A stretch of DNA of 64,000 bases, taken from the NCBI GenBank assembly GCA_002633005.1, contig NMRA01000003.1, positions 2,661,117 through 2,725,116 on the forward strand, written 5' to 3'. Shown here one piece after another: positions 56,901 to 64,000 of the stretch. Within the stretch, counting starts at the first letter, position 1. Each line of letters opens with the position of its first letter. The position numbers and the translations under genes were made by a program. The DNA is from Phoronis australis (lineage: Eukaryota > Phoronida > Phoronidae). Below the pieces are notes generated by a model. The model was not told the DNA's origin. It saw only the letters and a program-made list of their open reading frames with translations, and searched no databases.

Positions 56901-57171
56901 ATATGTATAATCAAATAGCAACTCTCAACCAATAAACGTAGTTATCTACTATCTATGCTGTAATGTTTTCAAGTTTCCTTCTTCAGAATAACTTTTTCAA
57001 GTGAACGCTGAATGTGGTGGTAAGAAATAGTTAGCCTATTTTAAAGCTGCGTCTTACGCAGTTTGACTGGCTTGAAAACGAACATCGAAGTATACCTCTT
57101 GCTACTATCACTCTCCTAATAATTCTTAGTGATTAGATTCGATTTCCGTTACAAACCTATAAGCCACAGCC
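53901..57171. other. Intergenic, no gene supported
   Basis: Contains a proline-rich open frame at 56016-56249 (plus; SPIPPPPSPPVPS...) with no recognised domain, and unclassified AT-rich DNA. Confidence 0.4.
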
Positions 57172-57250
57172 AATATTTACATGCGGCATTTTTAAATTTA
57201 AGGTAAGGTTTGCCAACCCCAATAAACTTTGATGCGCTTTGAGTAGTGAT
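57172..57250 (+). repeat. Dispersed repeat family R3, copy 2
   Basis: See 43797-43965; inverted relative to it. Confidence 0.5.
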
Positions 57251-57950
57251 GGCTGCGATGTTCTCTTTGGTAACGAAAATGGAATCATAAATGAAACTTA
57301 TAAGATCGATTTTATGATAGTAAAAGGCCTAATTCGATTTTTGTAGTTAGACAGATTAGCACAGTGAAATACACCTTTAACGCTAAGACTTGAAACCTCT
57401 AGAGCTTTCGGGGATATTTTTAGGGCCGCGTTCCGCTACATTGACGCAATAACACGTATTTACTCACGTGAGGTCATTAAGCAAACAGGTTTGTCCTGCC
57501 GCTTGAATATTTTCGTATCAGTTGCAAAACAACCGTACAAAATAAACAGCAAACTCGATATAAGCGATAGGGGTTCTGACGAACAGTGAAAATAAATATT
57601 CAAACCAATGTGACAAAAAAGAGTTTTAAGTCATTAAAATGACTAGATTCTCCTGTAAACCTCGACAGATTTTCATGGATATGTTCGAATCATGTCGACT
57701 ACATAGTCTGCGGAGCCAAGGTGCGTGTTAATTATAACTCAATGCGTATATACGCGTATGCATGTTACATTCAGTGTTATTCACTGTATTTTGAAATGAG
57801 TAACTTTTTTAGGGGTGTACTATAGTCTGTAAACGCCTGCGGCGTCCACTGACCTCAGTCGAAATTTGCCAATCTTGGACTCGCCATAAAGCTTCTCATG
57901 GACAGGAAATGTATTATAAAGACTTCTTTTTATCAAGTATTCAGGAGCAT

Positions 57951-58025
57951 TGCTCGTTTGGCCTAATGGTGGAGACAACAGACTGCCGCAAGCTGGCGCG
58001 CATGTTCGAATCGTGGTTGGATAGA
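57951..58025 (+). mobile_element. tRNA-derived SINE head
   Basis: A-box TGGCCTAATGG (57959-57969) and B-box GTTCGAATC (58004-58012). About 110 bp upstream of the LINE fragment. No closed acceptor stem, so not a functional tRNA gene. Confidence 0.6.
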
Positions 58026-58134
58026 AAACTAACTGGGAATCGACAACAAATTCTCTTGGCGTGTTGTTCAAAGGAGTATATTTTGGAACGGGCGACTACT
58101 AAGTGACATTTACTAGTTTAGCAGGGGTTAATCA

Positions 58135-58750
58135 AGCTTGGCTTTATGAAAGTAAAACAAAGAAATAAATATCTCTCTGCCTGTTGCATGTACAGATGTG
58201 TCAATGGCTTGACTCCAGCATATCTCAGCCGCAAATTCCGTAGCAGTCAAGCTGTATACTCTACACATTCTTCCGTTGCTGGTAATGTTTCTTTTTAAAA
58301 AATTAAAACCGAGAACAGCAAGAGATGTTTTATTTATGCTGCTACTGCAATATGGAATTCTTTTAGCCCAGAAATTAAACGGTCCCATTCAATTAGTACT
58401 TTCAAACTTAATATTAAAAAGTGGCTGTAATTTACTTTTATATTCTTACTCCTTACCCGTCTTAACTATGCCATTTTTGATTATTGTAAATACTCTCACT
58501 ATTCAGTATCATCTCTTTATTTATTTCACCCCTCTTAGTTAAATTTTCATCAGTCATTTATTCATTAAATTCTCAACCTGTTTTAATTGTATCATTGTAT
58601 CTTTGTTACATGCATTTGATTATCGTTTTACTACTTTATTGTATTATATTACTGTAATGTGTTGTTGAGGGCCCTCTTGGAAAGCAGTGCTGTCAATGAA
58701 GAGGTCACCATCAGTTTAAATATTACAATAAAAAATAAATAAATAAACGA
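58135..58750 (+). mobile_element. 5'-truncated non-LTR retrotransposon (LINE) 3' end
   Basis: The plus strand encodes MYRCVNGLTPAYLSRKF, a stop, then in another frame CFIYAATAIWNSFSPEIKRS and STFKLNIKKWL plus stop. This is the usual C-terminal end of CR1/L2-type reverse transcriptases. A 3' UTR follows, ending in an (AATAA)-type tail at 58728-58749. Frameshift and stop show it is dead. Confidence 0.75.
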
Positions 58751-59860
58751 CACGCCCGGGTACCATTGAAAGCTTTCGCATAAATATTTTCTTCTTAAAG
58801 TTAATTATAAATATCAGTGGCATCGTTAGACTTGTTTTTAAGCTAACATGCCCATGTCAGTGGCTGGTTAATACATGTAAATTCAAAAAACCCACAAAAC
58901 ATTTTATTTAAATGCCTTAGTGAATTGTGTTTTAAACGTAACCTCACCATGGCCTTGGGACCAGTCTAGCAGACCACGGGCTGCTCAAGAAAGACATAGA
59001 AATAAAATGACAGTAATTAGGTTTTTAAAATAAAGGAAACGAAGGAAACACGTAGCTCTGTACACTACAAGAGGACGTTGCACACAACCAAACAGCAAAG
59101 TTAAAGCATGTAAACACTAAAAGAAAAACTCGCAAATGCACCCCATAGACTCCTCAAAATTGATCCATAGATTTGAGACCCTGTAGGTCAGTTGACACAC
59201 AGACATGTTTTTCTTAAAATGAACCCTGCCTGGTTATCAATACCCACTGCACAATGGAAAACGACGCTCTCATCTGGTGCAAACAGGTTTGGTCCATTCA
59301 CGGCCTGGTCCGAGAATAGCCCTTTTTATGCATGTGGGGCAGAAGAATTAATATGTAATCACTGCAATCCGTCAACAATTGGCAGTGTTACAATGCTAGT
59401 GTCATTTCACACCGGTGATGGGATGAACTGTGGTTTTTAATTTGGTTGTTGAAAAAAGCACTCAATTACACCATGCCAGGGTTGGTGCACAGAGGTGGCG
59501 GCCGTTCATCTGTGAAATAAAATGAAGAAATTATTGTTAAACAACAGCGTGTGAAAAATGCCCATTACGGAACAATCTTTGTTCTCCTCACATCATCACT
59601 CCAACGAAACTTGGTCTCGAGAAAGCTTCTTCTCATCAATGAGATAATGAGAAATATAACGATGTATAGTGTCATATCAATACACAATAGTCATAACATT
59701 TTGTCGTGACCAAATTTTTTTAAGCAGATGACTATTTGAACAAAACTACTTCAAGCTTGGAAGCACTCTACTGGACTCAACTGAGTTTTATTATACCGCA
59801 CTCGTCCGAGATGCGGCTAAGAGAGAAAATGTTATTCGTTCAGAATGAACTAAGTATTTC
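58751..59860. other. Downstream flank of copy B
   Basis: No terminal exon comparable to that of copy A was found. A partial R1 repeat lies at about 59100-59230. Confidence 0.4.
59100..59230. repeat. Dispersed repeat family R1, partial copy 3
   Basis: Retains CCCCATAGACTCCTCAAAAT and CCCTGTAGGTCAGTTGACAC, comparable to CCCATAGTCCTCCGAATT and CCTGTGGGTCAATTCACCC of copy 1. Confidence 0.4.
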
Positions 59861-60009
59861 ATTATTTTAGTGTTACATGTGCAAAGCGCGAAAAGATGGC
59901 CACTCACTGAGTGTCGGGCCTAAGGATTGGTAGGTATTGTTTTGGTGTTACATGTGCAAAGCGCGTGAGGATGGCCACTCCAGTGTCGGGCCTAAGGATA
60001 GATACGTAC
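59861..60009. repeat. About 75-bp tandem duplication next to the copy B donor
   Basis: 59861-59936 and 59937-60009 share GTGTTACATGTGCAAAGCGC, GATGGCCACTC and GTGTCGGGCCTAAGGAT. The right copy ends at the donor of exon 60010-60247. Confidence 0.85.
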
Positions 60010-60247
60010 CTGTCACATGCTTCTTGTTTGATTCTTCGCACAATTCCTTCAACCTTCCGCTGGAGACAATTTTTGAAAACCCCTCGTTCCATTTTTCGGG
60101 AAGGTCGGAATCTTTACTTGTCATGAGGGCTCCTCCACGAACTGCACACGACAGCGACAATGTTTCAACTTTCTTCACTGCTGTACCGCCTAAATGGAAG
60201 ATCCCCGGCTGTCTTAGTGAGTGTTCGGAAACGAGCATGGCATCAAT
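60010..60247 (-). CDS. Copy B exon: PBP lobe 2, end
   Basis: 238 bp, six bases longer than the copy A exon. IDAMLVSEH through SGRLKELCEESNKKHVT. Donor ACAG/GTACGT. Confidence 0.83.
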
Positions 60248-61799
60248 CTGTGGGCATAAAATATTTAAATGGATTACAACACCATGGTTTCTTATGCACG
60301 GTTAGAAAGTGTCCTTTTAGCCACTCATACAAACAAGTGCGACAATTCGTAATTTGCAACTCCAGTACACCATTGGGACAAATATTTTCCATATAAAACA
60401 TTTAAGTTCTATCTTAACAATGATGATGACGACGACAATAATCGACGCTTTGGAAGAAGTTGGAGGAAACGATGGTGGTCATTCCAGGGTTTAGTTAAGC
60501 TTAGTACTGTGCGATGGATGATTCCGACATGTCAATCAAGCTAATCCTTTCAAGGCGCGGGAACATGTTAACACCGCCATCTTTTCCCACTAACATTGGT
60601 TACGAAGAAGAGCAAGTGCAATGCAGATCACGGTTAAATGGAGAATGAACGAGAAAACATCGCTGACAAAGAGATATGGTAGACGTTGAGAATACAACTG
60701 GATAACCAAGATTCTAAGAACACATGGAAAAAAGTCAGCTTCATAATCTTTCACAAACATTTAATTTTTATTTATGGTTTGGTATCTATGGTGTCACAAT
60801 TACCAAAAACACAACGCACACTATCTGTTGCTGTTTTCCTCTAGTAAAGAGGACCTCCGCTATATTGGTTTGATTTACGCTTGTGTGGTACCGTGACAAC
60901 AGTAACTACGGTGGGCGTGGCCTGACTGAGTTTGTCAGAAATATTCAAGTTTTCCAAGGAAACAAACTTTTTTATGTTCAGCACTTGAATTAGGCAAAAT
61001 TCATGCGTCGTCAGCTCGTTTCCTGGGATGAAAAGGAGACCAGAGGTTGGTGTAAATAGGTCACTTATTACGACTAAGATATGGGCGTGGCCTGACAGAG
61101 TTTGTCAGAAATGTCCAACAGTTTTTCATGGAAACAAACCTTTTTACTTGTCAATGCTTTAACAAGTTGAACGGGGGTGTTGTAGTAGAATACATTGTCC
61201 AACGGTACAACAATGCCAAGCTCTCGCGCAATGCACTTTTCGTCGTCCAAATAACGCTTCACGAATCCTAAAATAAATACGAACGGCACTTGTAGGGTAA
61301 GTCGAGCTGAGAATATAAAGAGATAAATTCTCAGAAGTTATGCAACCAGAAACGATCAGTATTGAAAGATATCCTTACATATCCTGTACAATATATCAGA
61401 AAGGGGCTTAATTAAAGAACACTGCAAAATGTAACAAAAATGACTATAACTTAGAAAGAAATATCAAAACAACTTTTATTTGTTACAGTAGGAGACCTGC
61501 AATGTGACTAAAACCTAACAAGCATTTGAGATATTTGCCTATCTTTATAGTTTTCAGGTCGTCCTTTTTGAATATGAAGTCGCTTCTGACGTAGAAAAAG
61601 CTCATGAAGGGACGGTGGAAACTTTGAGAGAATTTGAATACTTGAACTGTATGGTATGTAGGCAGACCTCCGATACACCCGTCGAACCACCCGTCCAACA
61701 GTCCCACGCCTCCGCTTCCCTGAAGTCCTTCCCTGTAATTCCAACAGGTCCACCACGCTGTACTCACGAACCTACAGTCGATGCCAGCCGCTCTGCAAA
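60010..61799 (-). CDS. Secreted PBP type 2 (SBP_bac_3-like) protein, copy B (partial gene)
   Basis: Three minus-strand exons, 61799-61539, 61267-61140 and 60247-60010, match copy A exons in order, phase and, for two of them, exact length. They read CRAAGIDCRFV, GVGLLDGWFDGCIGG, KTIKIG, FVKRYLDDEKCIARELGIVV, KKIDAMLVSEH and WNEGFSKIVSSGRLKELCEE. Seven cysteines are shared with copy A. Exons for the signal peptide and first lobe strand are absent from 61.8-64 kb and may lie beyond the window; no last exon was found. Function as for copy A: extracellular ligand binding inferred. A recent tandem paralogue is the simplest reading. Confidence 0.75.
60911..61000 (-). pseudogene. Partial duplicate of copy B exon end
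   Basis: GTGGGCGTGGCCTGACTGAG and the following AAACAAACTTTTTTA match 61081-61160. On the minus strand it reads LIQVLNIKK before a GTTTGT-like donor, mirroring LVKALTSKK of the real exon. No acceptor side is present. Confidence 0.6.
61140..61267 (-). CDS. Copy B exon: PBP lobe 2, first part
   Basis: 128 bp after TATTTATTTTAG: GFVKRYLDDEKCIAREL, then GIVVPLDNVFYYN and LVKALTSKK, donor GTTTGT as in copy A. Confidence 0.82.
61539..61799 (-). CDS. Copy B exon: PBP lobe 1
   Basis: 261 bp, CRAAGIDC through FKKDDLKTIKI. At its 3' end the base after AAGATAG is GC, not GT, so either a GC-AG intron (AG/GCAAAT) or an in-frame extension to the GT donor at 61496 is used. Confidence 0.8.
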
Positions 61800-63298
61800 C
61801 TATTGAGAAAAAAACTAGAGCCAGTACTTGCGCAAATTTCCTAAATTTTCTTACTCCACAACAACACAATCAAATTACTTTCTTCGGTATTTTTGATCGT
61901 TTACCCAGTAACTAGGTGATATGTATACGTAGAGTGTTAACTTCACTTATAATGGACATGGTTTTTCCTAATGCGACTTGAGTAGGCCCAGATTTGTGGT
62001 ACAAAGAGTAACGGTCACGATCCATCGTTTTCAGCCTATTCACTTAGCGAAACTTACAAAATTTCCCATAAAATTTGCATCAATTGGTTGTCTGTCACCC
62101 TTTTTTGTTTCAACTTCTGTTCTAAACAACTAGAGGATTTGTTGTGTATCTAACCAAGATGGTCATATATGTTGGACGGTGGCAGCCGAGAAAACGCAGG
62201 ATATAGTCTTAAAGTAAAGTAATGCACGCGGTGTCGGTGACTGCAAATTCCCCTGTTCTAAATACATCCACGGATATAGGTCCGTTCATCATTTCATTAA
62301 CCCTCTTTTCCTTGTTTCCGCCAGTTTAAAACGGAAAAGTGAGAGTAGAAACAATTCATAAATTATAGCCCTATATGAATTAATTTGAATTTCCCTATCC
62401 ATTACAGAGTCATTCGACAGTAGCACCATGCTACTGGTGCACCACCAAAAAGTAAAACACTGAACTTAAGAACTCTATATTGAATTCTGTTTAAATTGAA
62501 AATCATGTAAATCTTGCTAATTTGAAGGAGCATCAGACCACAAGGAAATAAATTTTGATTAAATAAGTTTGCGTTGAAACTCGTTTTTAACTCATAAGAG
62601 AAACGAGTGTCTTTAAAGCTTCGCTCGAACGGTTGTTAGTTATTCTAGATGTACTGGTTAATCGAGGTAGTCCTAGAAATGTTTTAGACGAAAAAAAAAA
62701 CGCCGGACATGTCAAGCGTTTCGCGCCATATTACGTCACTACGAGACTGAAAACGGCAAGAGCTGCCGATAGCAGCAGTCTTGAACATTCGCAGGTACTT
62801 GCGGTAGAAGTACACATCTACCGCAGGTAAAAGAGTTTATTGAATAGAGCACCGATGTAAGCGGGTGGTTTTCATAGCTAGTTAAACCTCCGGCAGAGGA
62901 TTCTCGCGTTGACGGAAGTCCGGTTGAACTAATCAGCGCCAAATGTTCCAAATGACTCCTCCTCACTTTAAAGACAACTAATAATTTTAAGCTAAAATAG
63001 CATCTTGCACCAACTTACTATTTTATTTAAATGTTTTTCGATGGTAGATCGTTAATCCAAGTTCTATGGAATAATTAAGTCAAAAGCACGTCTAAAATTT
63101 GTATTGCCACTTACAGGCACTCAACCAAACATCTTGAAAGAGCACAGGCATTTCAACTCAACAACCATAACTAACTCACAACGTTGTACCTTAAAATTAC
63201 AAACCTTGGAATAATTTCTGGTACTATTTAGCTACTTACCGTCATACACATGCAACCGCATCGAGCTTTACGTATTTAAATCTCTGCTCTCATTTTCA
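61800..63298. other. Upstream of copy B, no exon recognised
   Basis: Searched by eye for the DENG...GFFxDLVYE exon on the minus strand without success. CG-richer stretch at 62690-62830 with no domain. Confidence 0.4.
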
Positions 63299-63357
63299 CG
63301 AAAGATTTCGCTCTAGTCGGCTGGCGACCGGGTCGCCAACCGAAGCGACGTCTTTCG
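63299..63357. repeat. Long imperfect inverted repeat
   Basis: Outer arms CGAAAGATTTCGCT / AGCGACGTCTTTCG and inner arms CGGCTGGCGACC / GGTCGCCAACCG around a single central G. It would form a strong hairpin, and GC content is much higher than the surroundings. Confidence 0.85.
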
Positions 63358-64000
63358 AGAAAACGTTTTCTGCTCAGAAACATCGGTTTTGGCTTCAGAA
63401 ATTGTGTCATGGTATCAGCCAACCTTTTGCCAGACGAACAAAGTTATTAAGACAATTCATTTCCCATCGTTAAGCTGAGCTAATTTTTTTACCTCAATCG
63501 ATTACTTTGGTCAAATATTTTGCGAATTTGTCAGCAAACTTTTCTAAATAAAATTTTTAGCAAGCTGGACTCTAACATCTTTTAGGATGATTCAGTTTTT
63601 GATTGACCGATGAAACAGATTCTTTGATTTAAATCATGGTGACGGTGATCACGTCATTAATACATATTTTTGCTGCTTTAATTGTATTTTGGTGACCTTA
63701 CGCAAAAATAAAATCCGACAATAAGCCCAAAAGTTACGCTCCCGAATGTTGATGTGTTGTGGAGGTCTCATTCATCCAGATTTCACTGCCTTTCGAATGA
63801 AAAATAACGGTCAGTGAATGGTCACCGATCTCAGTCGAACGACAGTCGGATTACGATTGGCGTGATCCGTTTCAGTCAAGTTATATACGAATATTTATAG
63901 CTCAAAAATTCGAGACGCAACATTTTTCTATACACTGTGATTTGTCGTCTACGAAAAGTGTACCAATGAAGTGTGTTGACAGGGATTTACGAAGACACGT
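63358..64000. other. Right edge, nothing recognised
   Basis: AT-rich DNA with no supported gene, repeat or regulatory site. Confidence 0.4.

Overview
The window is eukaryotic, most likely from a marine invertebrate deuterostome such as a hemichordate, echinoderm or amphioxus relative. It is AT-rich, has small exons in long introns with GT-AG junctions, and carries tRNA-derived SINEs, a LINE relic and short hAT-like elements. The ubiquitin-protease exons are closer to vertebrate USP54 than expected for a distant phylum. The species is inferred, not proven.

Left half, minus strand (1617-21374): one complete USP53/USP54-type ubiquitin-specific protease. Sixteen coding exons join in phase to a predicted 1921-residue protein: N-terminal USP domain (Cys44, His301 and Asp318 present), long disordered serine/glutamine-rich linkers, a helical region shared with USP54, a 17-bp micro-exon, and a C-terminal exon with a four-cysteine motif and a PP1-docking-like KSVTF. 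A 5' UTR exon must lie upstream of 21403 and was not located. From 21.4 to 42.4 kb I found no further convincing coding exon, only repeats and candidate promoter sequence.

Right half, minus strand: two tandem paralogous genes for secreted proteins with a bacterial-type periplasmic-binding-protein (PBP type 2, SBP_bac_3-like) fold. Copy A spans 42.4-49.3 kb and has a signal-peptide exon. Copy B (60.0-61.8 kb) shows three core exons; its ends are missing or outside the window. Exon phases match between the copies and seven cysteines are conserved. This is the most unusual gene content here.

Mobile and structural DNA: a short-element family with CAnnGGCGGAT termini and 5-bp target duplications, three SINE heads (one with a clear target duplication), a 5'-truncated LINE, a 269-bp inverted-repeat element, a decayed hammerhead-like motif, a perfect 23-bp-stem hairpin, a long imperfect hairpin, a diverged tandem array and several dispersed repeat families. 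Two of the four single-N positions sit between near-identical direct copies of 570 and 654 bp, best explained as unmerged haplotype or contig overlaps.
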